Below are positions 53,956 to 62,920 of a stretch of 64,000 nt of DNA, piece after piece. Every line of letters starts with the position of its first letter. Position 1 is the first letter of the stretch. Location of the stretch: contig JAKSLA010000003.1 in assembly GCA_024401455.1 (NCBI GenBank), positions 1 through 64,000 on the forward strand. The letters are read 5' to 3'. The notes below the pieces were generated by a model. That model was not told where the DNA came from. It ran no database searches and worked only from the letters and a program-made list of their open reading frames with translations. The position numbers and the translations under genes are program-made. This DNA is from Paludibacteraceae bacterium (GTDB lineage Bacteria; Bacteroidota; Bacteroidia; Bacteroidales; Paludibacteraceae).

Positions 53956-54804
53956 TTATTCGAAATATTCAATTTGGCGTTCAGTCACACTTTTGGCAGT
54001 CGTACCTTCATATTCGATCTTTTGAGTCCAGTTGCCCTTCTTATCGAATAGGTATTCGTAGCGGACAGGAATGAATGCTTCTCCGTTTCCGTCGATGCCT
54101 TCTTGCAATGTGAGAAGGCCGTTTTTGTCGTAAGTGAAGGAGACATACATAACCACTTGCTCGTCAGGCGTATAGACGATTATTGCCTTCAAGTTGCCTT
54201 TGGAGTCGTACTCCTCTTTGCGGTAGTTGACCACTTTCCCTTCTTCGTTGTAGAGTTTGAAGGAGGTTGGAAAGTTGTTCTTGTCCAATGTGGAGACCGC
54301 TTTGTTGAGCATTTTACCTCTTGGACTATAGTTGCAGACGGTTGAGGTATGAGTCTTGTCGTCGTACTCGTAAAGGCGCGAACCTGTGAGGTTGTCAGTA
54401 TTGTTGAATATGACGACTTGCGAAACTCGTCCTTTCTCGTCGTAAGAGAAGACAGACTTCTCGCTTACAACACCGTCAGCATCGTAGCTTGTCTCGATGG
54501 TAAGCGTGTCGTGCTGGTTGTAAGTGTAGGTTGTGTAACTGAGTTCTTCACTAGTAGCATCGAGTTGGGAAACCTTCGTGTAGCGACCTTTCTCGTTGAA
54601 ATAGTAGATGCAGTCCCATCCTTCCGTTCTGTACAAATCGCCTTTCTCCACTTTGCCAAAACGAACTTCGGCAAGGAATTGTTGTTCGATGATTTGTTTC
54701 ACCTTGCCTTTCAAGTTCATGTTTTCCCAATCGCTTGCTTGCTTGCCTTTGCACCCGCAAAGCAATAGGGGGAATAGTAGAACGAATAACTTTAATTGTC
54801 TCAT
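53956..54804 (-). CDS. Lipoprotein with YD-repeat-like beta segments
   Basis: A 282-residue lipoprotein (C18 in LLLCGCKGK). The mature part is a row of short beta units such as YYFNEKGRYTKV, FSYDEKGRVSQV, YNEEGKVVNY, YDSKGNLKAI and YDKNGLLTLQ, with the pattern Y/F-x-x-x-G-x-L/V that recalls RHS/YD repeats, ending ERQIEYFE. Its function is unknown. It starts 3 bases after rnr and ends 9 before the PAP2 gene, so it is cotranscribed. Confidence 0.8.
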   Translation of the reverse strand: MRQLKLFVLLFPLLLCGCKGKQASDWENMNLKGKVKQIIEQQFLAEVRFGKVEKGDLYRTEGWDCIYYFNEKGRYTKVSQLDATSEELSYTTYTYNQHDTLTIETSYDADGVVSEKSVFSYDEKGRVSQVVIFNNTDNLTGSRLYEYDDKTHTSTVCNYSPRGKMLNKAVSTLDKNNFPTSFKLYNEEGKVVNYRKEEYDSKGNLKAIIVYTPDEQVVMYVSFTYDKNGLLTLQEGIDGNGEAFIPVRYEYLFDKKGNWTQKIEYEGTTAKSVTERQIEYFE

Positions 54805-54807
54805 TGT

Positions 54808-57012
54808 TTAAATTGTCTTCTTTTCGATTAGCTCAAAATCAAGTTGCTTCTTTTCAAGATTAGCCTTTGCAATTCTTACAATCACTTCGTCGCCCAACTG
54901 ATATTTGTTCTTGTGGTTTTTGCCGATAAGACAATAGTTCTTCTCGTCGAATGTGTAGTAGTCGTCGTCCAAGTCGCGGATTGGAATCATACCTTCGCAT
55001 TTGTTCTCCAAGAGTTCGACATAGATTCCCCACTCTTGAATGCTGGAGATGACGCCGTCATAGACCTTGCCAATCTTGTCGCTCATGAATTCCACCTGCT
55101 TGTATTTGATGGAAGCGCGCTCTGCGCTGGCTGCGATTTGCTCCCTTTCCGAACAGTGTTGGCAAAGATCCTCATAAAGCGTTTCGTTGGCGTTTTTCTC
55201 GCCTGCGGCATAGCGGTCGAGCAAACGGTGAACCATCATATCCGGATAACGGCGGATAGGGGATGTGAAATGCGTGTAGTAGTCGAATGCCAAACCATAG
55301 TGTCCGATATTGTCCGTAGAGTAGATGGCTTTTGCCATAGAACGGATGGTGATGGTTTCGATCATATTCTGTTCCTTCTTGCCCTGTACCTCGTCCAGCA
55401 AGTGGTTGATGGACGAGGAGACCTCTTTGTTTTTTCCCGTAGTCTTCACCTTATAGCCGAAGCGACTGATGAATTGGGACAAGTTAGAGAGTTTCTCTGG
55501 ATCTGGAAGGTCGTGGATACGGTAAACGAATGTCTTTGGCTTGTTCTTTCCGTCGCCCTTTCCGATGTGTTTAGCCACGGTCTTGTTGGCCAAAAGCATA
55601 AACTCCTCGATGAGTTTGTTGGCATCCTTTGCCTCCTTGAAATAGACGCTGAGCGGTTTGCCCTGCTCGTCGATTTCGAAACGTACTTCCGAACGCTCAA
55701 AGGCAATGGCTCCGTTGTCAAAACGCTCTTTGCGTAGAATCTTAGCCAAACGGTCGAGGGTGAGGATTTCATCTTTCATGTCGCCCTTGCCTGTTTCAAT
55801 CACCTCTTGAGCCTCTTCATAAGTAAATCGTCGGTCGGAGAGGATCACCGTATGTGCTATCTTGTAATCCAATACTTTGGCGTTGTCATCCATCTCAAAT
55901 AAGACAGAGTAGCAAAGTTTCTCTTCGTTAGGGCGGAGAGAACAAATTTGGTTACACAATCTTTCTGGAAGCATAGGAATCGTTCTGTCCACCAAATAAA
56001 TGGAAGTGGCGCGGTCTTCTGCCTCTTTGTTGATTATGTCGCCTACTTTTACGTAGTGTGTCACATCGGCGATGTGGACGCCGATTTCCCAATGACCATT
56101 CTCCAATTTGCGAACGGAGAGGGCGTCGTCGAAGTCTTTCGCATCGCGTGGGTCGATGGTGAAGGTGGGCGTTGTGCGGCAGTCGATACGCTTGGCAATT
56201 TCTTCGTCCGTGATTTTATCGGAGATGGAGTCTGCAAATGCTTCGATTTCTTGAGGATAAGAGTATGGCAATCCGTACTCGACGAGTATGGCGTGCATCT
56301 CCGTGTTGTTGTCGCCTGAGGCTCCCAATACTTCGATGATTTCACCTACTGGGTTACGGTCGCGCTCTGCCCATTCTACTATTTTTGCCACGGCCTTATC
56401 GCCATCTTTCGCCCCGTTGATTTTCTCCTTAGGTATGAAGATGTCCGTATTGAGCATTCGGTTGTCCACGCAGAGGAAAGCATAATCTTTGCAGATTTGA
56501 ATGCGTCCGACGAACGTGTTGCGGTTGCGTTCTATGACTTCCTGTACCTGACCTTCTGGGAACTCTTGGTTCTTATTTCTCGCAAAGAGACGTACGCGCA
56601 CTTTGTCGCCTACGATGGACTTGTTCATATATTTGTCCAAGATGAAGATTTCCTCGCCTCCGTCTTCTGGGATGAGGAATACCTTGCCGCCTTTCTTGCG
56701 TTCCAAGCGTCCGATGACGGAGCCGTTACGCGAGTTGAGTATATATTTGCCCATAGATGGAGAAATTAAGAAATCTTCGTCCACCAACTTTTGGAGCAAT
56801 GTGACGAGTTGTTGCTTCTGGGCCATAGTCTTCAACCCTATGGCTGACGCCACTTTTTTATAGTCGAATACTCTATCTGGCTGCTCTTGGAAAACTTCTA
56901 CGGCATTTTTTAGGATATCCTTCTTGCTGAATCCCTTCTCTTTTGTAGGCTTCGCTTTCTTAGGTGCGCCAGTTCTTTTGGCTGGCTTATTATTTGTTTT
57001 TTTCATTGTCAT
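54808..57012 (-). CDS. rnr: Ribonuclease R
   Basis: A 734-residue 3'-5' exoribonuclease of the RNB family. A basic Lys-rich N-terminus (1-30) precedes a winged-helix/cold-shock region, then the RNB domain (about 255-590) with the catalytic acidic cluster in TPTFTIDPRDAKDFDDALS and DRTIPMLPERLCN, and a C-terminal S1 domain (about 640-725). It degrades structured RNA and is active in rRNA and mRNA decay. It is the first gene of the unit. Confidence 0.96.
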   Translation of the reverse strand: MTMKKTNNKPAKRTGAPKKAKPTKEKGFSKKDILKNAVEVFQEQPDRVFDYKKVASAIGLKTMAQKQQLVTLLQKLVDEDFLISPSMGKYILNSRNGSVIGRLERKKGGKVFLIPEDGGEEIFILDKYMNKSIVGDKVRVRLFARNKNQEFPEGQVQEVIERNRNTFVGRIQICKDYAFLCVDNRMLNTDIFIPKEKINGAKDGDKAVAKIVEWAERDRNPVGEIIEVLGASGDNNTEMHAILVEYGLPYSYPQEIEAFADSISDKITDEEIAKRIDCRTTPTFTIDPRDAKDFDDALSVRKLENGHWEIGVHIADVTHYVKVGDIINKEAEDRATSIYLVDRTIPMLPERLCNQICSLRPNEEKLCYSVLFEMDDNAKVLDYKIAHTVILSDRRFTYEEAQEVIETGKGDMKDEILTLDRLAKILRKERFDNGAIAFERSEVRFEIDEQGKPLSVYFKEAKDANKLIEEFMLLANKTVAKHIGKGDGKNKPKTFVYRIHDLPDPEKLSNLSQFISRFGYKVKTTGKNKEVSSSINHLLDEVQGKKEQNMIETITIRSMAKAIYSTDNIGHYGLAFDYYTHFTSPIRRYPDMMVHRLLDRYAAGEKNANETLYEDLCQHCSEREQIAASAERASIKYKQVEFMSDKIGKVYDGVISSIQEWGIYVELLENKCEGMIPIRDLDDDYYTFDEKNYCLIGKNHKNKYQLGDEVIVRIAKANLEKKQLDFELIEKKTI

Positions 57013-57048
57013 ACTGTTTTGGGAGGTTGCCCTCGTTCTTTAATGTAT

Positions 57049-57056
57049 CAAAGATA
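57049..57056 (-). promoter_or_regulatory. -7 promoter element of the rnr unit
   Basis: The minus strand reads TATCTTTG, 36 bases before the rnr ATG. Confidence 0.65.
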
Positions 57057-57140
57057 ATGATTTATTTGAAAAAATGAGGAGGATGAAGTTGTTGCTTGGT
57101 GCTTTTTTGTCACTTTTTTTTATTTTGAATGGCTTTGAAT

Positions 57141-57148
57141 TATCTTTG
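57141..57148 (+). promoter_or_regulatory. -7 promoter element of the S66 peptidase gene
   Basis: TATCTTTG, 68 bases before the ATG at 57217. Confidence 0.65.
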
Positions 57149-57216
57149 TAGTAAGAAATCTCCGTATAGGGGATGTTTATGATTATCAGATGTTGAAAAA
57201 GTTAAAAAGTAAATTT

Positions 57217-58269
57217 ATGAAACTGAAGACATTATTCCCGTTGATGTTGCCTGTGTTGGCGTTCTTTTCTTGTACGAAGGAGTATATTACCAATGAATAT
57301 ATCACGAATGAGTATGTGACCAATGAATATGTGTACAACAAGGAGTATTATTCAACTATCCTTTCGCAGCAGACTGAAATTACCGAACGGATTCGACCTC
57401 CTTATTTGAAGGTGGGCGATACTGTAGCCATTTGTGCCACTTCCAACGCTGTGACTCAAGCCCAGATGGCTAATGGCAAGTCGGTGCTTGAGAGTTGGGG
57501 TTTGGTGGTCGTTGAAGCGGACAACTTGTATAAGCAGGATGGTCGTTATGCGGGCACGGTGGCAGATCGTGTGGAAGGTCTGCAAAAGATGATTGACAAT
57601 CCGAATGTGAAGGCTATCATCGCTGCCCGTGGAGGTTATGGTTGTGCGCAGATTATGGCAATGGTCGATTTGAAACCGATGATCAACAACCCTAAGTGGG
57701 TGGTGGGTTACAGTGATGTTTCTGTATTGCTCATCTCTTTGAACAATATGGGTATTGAAACGCTTCACGGGCCTATGGCAAGGGATTTGAGCGATGAGGT
57801 TTCTGTCGCTACCTTGAAGAAGGCTTTGTTTGGCGACTTGACCGAGCACACGATAGCAACGAATGAAAACTGCATCAAGGGAAATGCCGAAGGGCGTTTG
57901 GTAGGTGGAAACCTTTCTATGATCTACAGTTTGGGAGGCACGTTGTTTGATTTGAATGCGAAAGGGGCGATCCTTTTCATCGAGGACACGGGCGAGTCCA
58001 ACTACTCGTTAGACCGTATGTTGACCAATTTAAAACTTAGTGGAAAATTGGATTACGTCAAGGGTATTGTAGTCGGCGATTTTATCAACATGAATCAAGG
58101 TAGTGACCGAAGCGTCGAGGAGATCATCCACGAGAAGGTGGGCGATTTGGGCATCCCTGTGATGTATGGCTTAAAGGCGGGTCATGCTACGCGCAACCTC
58201 TCTTTGTATATGGGCCGTGAGGTGAAACTGGAGGTTGGCGATACGAACGCTACATTGACTTTTAAATAA
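57217..58269 (+). CDS. S66-family LD-carboxypeptidase lipoprotein
   Basis: A 350-residue lipoprotein (C19 in LAFFSCTKEY). Right after the lipid cysteine come four to five tandem EY-x-T-N units (57275-57330). The S66 domain has the catalytic Ser in VVGYSDVSVL, Glu in FIEDTGE and His in KAGHATRN. Such enzymes cleave the L,D bond of peptidoglycan tetrapeptides; related MccF proteins inactivate microcin C. A lipidated envelope form fits peptidoglycan recycling. The ATG at 57217 is preferred over one at 57190 because it starts the signal peptide. radA follows 17 bases later. Confidence 0.9.
   Translation: MKLKTLFPLMLPVLAFFSCTKEYITNEYITNEYVTNEYVYNKEYYSTILSQQTEITERIRPPYLKVGDTVAICATSNAVTQAQMANGKSVLESWGLVVVEADNLYKQDGRYAGTVADRVEGLQKMIDNPNVKAIIAARGGYGCAQIMAMVDLKPMINNPKWVVGYSDVSVLLISLNNMGIETLHGPMARDLSDEVSVATLKKALFGDLTEHTIATNENCIKGNAEGRLVGGNLSMIYSLGGTLFDLNAKGAILFIEDTGESNYSLDRMLTNLKLSGKLDYVKGIVVGDFINMNQGSDRSVEEIIHEKVGDLGIPVMYGLKAGHATRNLSLYMGREVKLEVGDTNATLTFK
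57275..57330 (+). repeat. In-frame 15-bp tandem repeat coding EYxTN
   Basis: Four consecutive units code EYITN, EYITN, EYVTN and EYVYN, followed by KEY. This forms a tether between the lipidated cysteine and the S66 domain. Codon changes between units show the array is not newly made. Confidence 0.8.
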
Positions 58270-58286
58270 TAGAAGGAGTAGGGACG

Positions 58287-59657
58287 ATGGCAGGAAAGGT
58301 AAAGTCGGTTTATGTGTGCCAAAATTGTGGCAACGAGGCACCTAAATGGGTAGGTAAATGTCCAGTTTGTGGAGAGTGGAATACCTATGTCGAAGAGACG
58401 GTTCGTAAGGAGTCTCCTGCGGCGCGTGCTACGGCTGGCTATTTGCCTGAATCTGTCAAGTCCAAACCCGTATTGATAAGTGAGGTGCAGGGCGGAGACG
58501 AGCCTCGCATAGACACAGGCAGTGAAGAGTTCAACCGTGTGTTGGGCGGTGGCTTGGTACCTGGTTCGTTGACGTTGATCGGTGGTGAGCCGGGCATAGG
58601 AAAATCGACGCTCGTCTTGCAGATTGTCCTGAATCTCAAAGGAAAGCGGACGCTTTACGCCTCGGGAGAGGAGAGTGTAAAGCAACTCCGTCTTCGTGCG
58701 GAGCGCCTGCATTTTGATTCGCCCGATTGTTATATCGTGAGCGAAACGTCTTTGGAACAGATATTTGTCCACGTGAAAAACGTGAATCCGGATGTCTTGA
58801 TTATAGACTCTATCCAGACGATATGCACGGAGATGGTGGAGTCCTCGCCAGGCAGTGTGGCGCAGGTGCGTGAATGTGCGGCTGCCATTCTGAAATTTGC
58901 GAAGGAGAGTGGTGTCCCCGTTTTGTTGGTGGGCCACATCAACAAGGAGGGAAATATTGCTGGACCGAAAGTTTTGGAGCATATCGTCGATACGGTGCTT
59001 CAGTTTGAGGGTGACCAGCATTATATGTATAGAATACTTCGTTCGATAAAGAATCGTTTCGGAAGTACGGCTGAATTGGGCATCTTTGAAATGCGTCAGG
59101 ATGGATTGAGGGAGGTCTCCAATCCGTCGGAAATGCTTCTTTCTCAAAATCATTCGGGGTTAAGCGGCACGGCCATCGGCGCAGCCATAGAGGGAATTCG
59201 TCCGTTCTTGATAGAGGTGCAGGCGTTGGTCAGTACGGCGGCGTATGGCACGCCTCAACGCTCTACGACAGGCTTCGATATTCGGAGGCTCAATATGCTA
59301 TTGGCGGTTTTAGAGAAACGAGTCGGATTCAAATTGGCGCAGAAAGATGTATTCCTGAATATTGCGGGTGGATTGAAGGTCAATGATCCAGCTCTTGATT
59401 TGGCGATTATATCGGCAGTCCTTTCCTCTAATATGGATATTGTGGTGGATAGTCGTGTCTGTTTGGCTGGAGAGATAGGTTTGTCAGGTGAAATCCGGCC
59501 CATAAACCGTATTGAACAACGAATTTCAGAGGCAGAGAAGTTGGGCTTTACTAAAATCATCATTCCAGAGTTCAAATCCATAAGTTTGAAAAATCCTAAG
59601 ATAGAGATAGTTCAAGCGAGAAAAGTCGAAGAGGCGTTTAGAATTTTGTTTGGCTAA
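58287..59657 (+). CDS. radA: DNA repair protein RadA
   Basis: A 456-residue RecA-like protein that promotes branch migration in recombinational repair. It has an N-terminal zinc finger C11, C14, C25, C28 (CQNCG ... CPVCGEW), Walker A GGEPGIGKST at 99-108, the RadA-specific KNRFG motif near 254 and a Lon-protease-like C-terminal domain with LAGEIGLSGEIRPI. It is normal in length. It may be cotranscribed with the S66 gene. Confidence 0.97.
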   Translation: MAGKVKSVYVCQNCGNEAPKWVGKCPVCGEWNTYVEETVRKESPAARATAGYLPESVKSKPVLISEVQGGDEPRIDTGSEEFNRVLGGGLVPGSLTLIGGEPGIGKSTLVLQIVLNLKGKRTLYASGEESVKQLRLRAERLHFDSPDCYIVSETSLEQIFVHVKNVNPDVLIIDSIQTICTEMVESSPGSVAQVRECAAAILKFAKESGVPVLLVGHINKEGNIAGPKVLEHIVDTVLQFEGDQHYMYRILRSIKNRFGSTAELGIFEMRQDGLREVSNPSEMLLSQNHSGLSGTAIGAAIEGIRPFLIEVQALVSTAAYGTPQRSTTGFDIRRLNMLLAVLEKRVGFKLAQKDVFLNIAGGLKVNDPALDLAIISAVLSSNMDIVVDSRVCLAGEIGLSGEIRPINRIEQRISEAEKLGFTKIIIPEFKSISLKNPKIEIVQARKVEEAFRILFG

Positions 59658-60029
59658 ATGCCCTGATGCGACGGCTCAATTCAAAACACTAATAGTAGTT
59701 TTCCCTCCCTTAAATAGGGTTTAGACTGCATTCTTTTCCCAAGGTTTAATAGGCGGTGCCCTTTCTTGATTAATCTCCTTTTCTTCGAAAAACGTGAAAA
59801 ATAGTTTTTAAATCGTTTTGTGCTTATTCCATTTGCTCTTATCTTCGCCGTTGAAGATTGTTACAAAATGCTATGTTTTTGTGATAAATCGTATTGTATA
59901 TGTTTCTTGGGGTTTCTTATTCGCAGTTTTCTTGCGTAGGTAGATCCAAACAAAAGAGAAAATAGTTAGTAATAGTATTGGTTGAATGGAGCGAGCGTGG
60001 AATGCGTTTGCATTGTTAAAATTAGTGCC
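59658..60029. other. Non-coding stretch after radA
   Basis: About 370 AT-rich bases without a supported gene. No strong hairpin with a T tract is seen. Confidence 0.4.
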
Positions 60030-61271
60030 ATGAAAAAGATTAGATGTATAATGTTCCTCTTGATGCTTTGTTTGGCGTCAATTACGTGCGGTGCCGCAAA
60101 AACAGCGTATGGGGTTAATTTTGTTTATGCAGGCGGAAAACTCTATTGTCTGAAGTCTTTTAATGTAAATTCGTTAGGACTGTTGACGAAGGCTTTATCC
60201 GTTGAAAAAAATCCGTTAATGCCTTACAATTATCTCTGTAGGGAAATGCTTTTGGTCCCGTCGGATTCTATCAAGTCCCATCCTGAGAGCAAGGATTCAT
60301 TGTCCGTGTCAGTAAGGTTCTTTCATGAGGAGGATGGAAAAGTATATGAATACACTGAGACTTTCGTTTTGAACTTTAAAGAGGTATTTATCTACGAAGG
60401 GAATGCGAAAAAGGAGGATGTTTTGCCAAGATTTTATGTTGCTGATAATGATTACAATCGGAATGTTTTACTCTCGTTCAAGCATGAGGTCGCTGATTTG
60501 GTCGCTCGCCATCCTAAGTCGGAAAAACGTATCCCTTTGGCTGAATTAATGAAGAAAAGTGGGAAAAAGGCTGTGATGCGGGCTTTGAATAAATTGCCGT
60601 ATGATTCTATTATGTATTGGAGATCTCCGAATATGTTTGACCCCATTGTATTGTCTCCTTTGTGTGATACTGTTGACATCAAGTCTAATGAGGATTTGCT
60701 CTTGCTGGCGCCAACGACAAAAATTGAACTGGGCTGTTCGAGACTGGGTTCGACTACATCCGTTGAGAAATCAATAAAAGGGGAGCTTTGCCTCTTCGCT
60801 ACAGACGACGAATTGTTGTATGTCACCCGATATGCGAGGAATAAGGGATATGGCAAAAAGAAAAAGTTGGAATTCGTTTCGTTCCCTTTCTTGAACTTTT
60901 TGGATCAGGCTGCATTTGATTCAACCCAAAGATCTATAACGCATGATATTGCCAACCTTAAGATCTCCGCATATTTCCATGACGCCAAGTTGCACAAATT
61001 GGATTTTTCTGCCCATATTATGATTAGGGATGTATCTTACGATCCGGACGAGGGCGCCGCGGGAACGATATATCTACCCTATTCGAATGAGGTGAAGAAG
61101 AATCTTGAAATCATTAAAGAACACTTGTCCGAAATGTATGAATTGCCGGATTTTGATATGAAAAGGTTTACGGGCAAGATTATGCTTTCATCTTTGACCA
61201 ATCCCAACAAGTCCATTATGTTGGTGGTAAAACGTGGTCAAGTGAAAGATTCAATACTGATGGGCAAATAA
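60030..61271 (+). CDS. Exported protein of unknown function
   Basis: A 413-residue protein with a signal peptide (MKKIRCIMFLLML ... CGAAKTAYG). The ATG at 60030 is chosen for that reason over one at 59982. I recognise no domain. The sequence is mixed alpha/beta with many lysines and a regular pattern of hydrophobic strands, and it ends in KDSILMGK with no type IX sorting domain. It could be periplasmic. It has no clear partner genes. Confidence 0.75.
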   Translation: MKKIRCIMFLLMLCLASITCGAAKTAYGVNFVYAGGKLYCLKSFNVNSLGLLTKALSVEKNPLMPYNYLCREMLLVPSDSIKSHPESKDSLSVSVRFFHEEDGKVYEYTETFVLNFKEVFIYEGNAKKEDVLPRFYVADNDYNRNVLLSFKHEVADLVARHPKSEKRIPLAELMKKSGKKAVMRALNKLPYDSIMYWRSPNMFDPIVLSPLCDTVDIKSNEDLLLLAPTTKIELGCSRLGSTTSVEKSIKGELCLFATDDELLYVTRYARNKGYGKKKKLEFVSFPFLNFLDQAAFDSTQRSITHDIANLKISAYFHDAKLHKLDFSAHIMIRDVSYDPDEGAAGTIYLPYSNEVKKNLEIIKEHLSEMYELPDFDMKRFTGKIMLSSLTNPNKSIMLVVKRGQVKDSILMGK

Positions 61272-61487
61272 TGATAGTAATCAATAAGGTGGCCTCTAAG
61301 AAAATCTCATCTCTGAATCGGTTAGATTGAAGAGGTCGCCACAAATAGTATATTTTTAGCAAGGAGCCCTGAAAAGTTTAGTTTTGCCGCACCCTCACTA
61401 CCAAGACATCACGTCGTAAGGTAAAATAATTGTTTTTAAAATTTAAAATCCGGAAATAATTTCTGTCACATATTCAGATAAAGTTAT
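61272..61487. other. Gap before the Rpn nuclease gene
   Basis: No gene. An imperfect inverted repeat (GTGGC-CTCT with AGAG-GTC-GCCAC) around 61287-61336 may terminate the upstream gene. Confidence 0.35.
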
Positions 61488-61496
61488 TACCTTTGC
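61488..61496 (+). promoter_or_regulatory. -7 promoter element of the Rpn-like gene
   Basis: TACCTTTGC. The transcript start near 61502 excludes the in-frame ATG at 61493 and supports the ATG at 61562. Confidence 0.65.
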
Positions 61497-61561
61497 ATCA
61501 GAAATCATCCGCGTTTTGTCTGATGTTTTCTACCTTTTGTTTAAAATATAAAAATAACAGC

Positions 61562-62515
61562 ATGGACAATCTTAAAAAGAGACCCGTTTTTATCGATTTA
61601 CGAACCGATTTCGGGTTCAAACGTTGCTTCGGCGACGAGAAAGTAATGAAAAGGTTCCTCAACATCATTATCGGCAAGGAGTATGGGGAAATTGAAAGCC
61701 TCGTGTTTGAAAACGTAGAGAGCACAAGAGTTCGGGAATGCCAGCGGGGCGTGACATTCGACCTGCGTTGCCGATTAGCCAATGGAGACGAGGTGATTGT
61801 GGAAATGCAGAATTACGGGCACCGATTTTTCCAAACGAGAGCAAATTACTATCTTTACAATCTGATGGACAAACACATCGGCAAAGGCACGGCCTGGAGC
61901 GAGCGGGAGACCGACATTCCCCACTTGATCGGGGTTTTCATCCTCGGCGCTCCCATGGATGAACTGAAGGAGGTCATAACCCAAACAGCGGAGTGCGACC
62001 TCAGCACAAAAGAGATTATTTGGGACAGACTTAGGAAATACTACATCTCCCTTCCAAACTTCTCTTTTGACGTCACCAATGCCAAGCTTTCCGATGAAGA
62101 CATCTGGATACAAACGATTAAAAACATAGGCAAAATGGAACGGATTGACCCCAAAATATACGACCGCGCGGACGATGAGTTGAAGGCCCTCATCGACAAG
62201 GCTCGCATCTCCGCCCTCTCCGACGAAGAGTATTCCCGCTACGAAGCCGAACTGAAAGTTCTGTCCGATGAAGGCACCGCCGAACGATACGGGTTTGACC
62301 GAGGGGTGAAGAAAGGAGAATCTATTGGTTTGGTGAAGGGCAAAGCCATTGGTCTGGAAGAAGGCAAAGCCATCGGTTTGGAGAAGGGAAGAAACGAGGA
62401 ACGCCAAGAGATTATCTCAAACCTTCTTGCATCAGGTATCGCTCCTCAACAAATCGCGGAATTCACGAAAATCCCGTTGGAAGAGGTGTTGAGGGTGAAG
62501 AATGCTAATGACTAA
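61562..62515 (+). CDS. Rpn-family PD-(D/E)XK nuclease / putative transposase (long form)
   Basis: A 317-residue protein starting MDNLKKRPVF, with the Rpn/PDDEXK_2 opening DLRTDFGFKRCFGDEKVM, the catalytic core GVTFDLRCRL followed by VIVEMQ (D ... E-x-Q), then the typical helical domain. The C-terminus holds a row of 4-residue units (KGES-IGLV-KGKA-IGLE-EGKA-IGLE-KGRN) and ends with a helix-turn-helix-like ASGIAPQQIAEFTKIPLEEVLRV. An in-frame ATG at 62135 preceded by AGG would give a separate 126-residue C-terminal protein. E. coli Rpn proteins make such short forms, which block the toxic nuclease. Its C-terminal third is duplicated directly downstream. Confidence 0.88.
   Translation: MDNLKKRPVFIDLRTDFGFKRCFGDEKVMKRFLNIIIGKEYGEIESLVFENVESTRVRECQRGVTFDLRCRLANGDEVIVEMQNYGHRFFQTRANYYLYNLMDKHIGKGTAWSERETDIPHLIGVFILGAPMDELKEVITQTAECDLSTKEIIWDRLRKYYISLPNFSFDVTNAKLSDEDIWIQTIKNIGKMERIDPKIYDRADDELKALIDKARISALSDEEYSRYEAELKVLSDEGTAERYGFDRGVKKGESIGLVKGKAIGLEEGKAIGLEKGRNEERQEIISNLLASGIAPQQIAEFTKIPLEEVLRVKNAND
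62125..62503 (+). repeat. Tandem duplication, copy 1 (inside the Rpn-like gene)
   Basis: 379 bases matching 62518-62920 with few substitutions and one 24-base difference. The left edge (CATAGGCAAA) lies only 10 bases before the internal ATG at 62135. Confidence 0.92.
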
Positions 62516-62517
62516 TC

Positions 62518-62920
62518 CATAGGCAAAATGGAACGGATTGACCCCAAAATATACGACCGCGCGGACGATGAGTTGAAGGCCCTCATCGACAAGGCTCGCA
62601 TCTCCGCCCTCTCCGACGAAGAGTATTCCCGCTACGAAGCCGAACTGAAAGTTCTGTCCGATGAAGGCACCGCCGAACGATACGGGTTTGACCGAGGGGT
62701 GAAGAAAGGAGAATCCATTGGTTTGGTGAAGGGTGAAGCCATTGGTCTGGAAAAAGGCAAAGCCATTGGTCTGGAAGAAGGCAAAGCCATCGGTCTGGAG
62801 AAGGGAAGAAATGAGGAACGTCAAGAGATCATCATAAACCTTCTTGCATCAGGTATTGCTCCTCAACAAATCGCGGAATTCACGAAAATTCCGTTGGAAG
62901 AGGTGTTGAGGGTGAAGAAT
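62518..62920 (+). repeat. Tandem duplication, copy 2
   Basis: 403 bases; the extra 24 bases are one additional repeat unit coding 8 residues of the KAIGLExG type. The offset from copy 1 is 393 bases at the left edge. Confidence 0.92.

Noticed and set aside
58182..59153. 323-codon minus-strand frame opposite radA
   Set aside because: Shadow frame; radA has all its family motifs on the plus strand.
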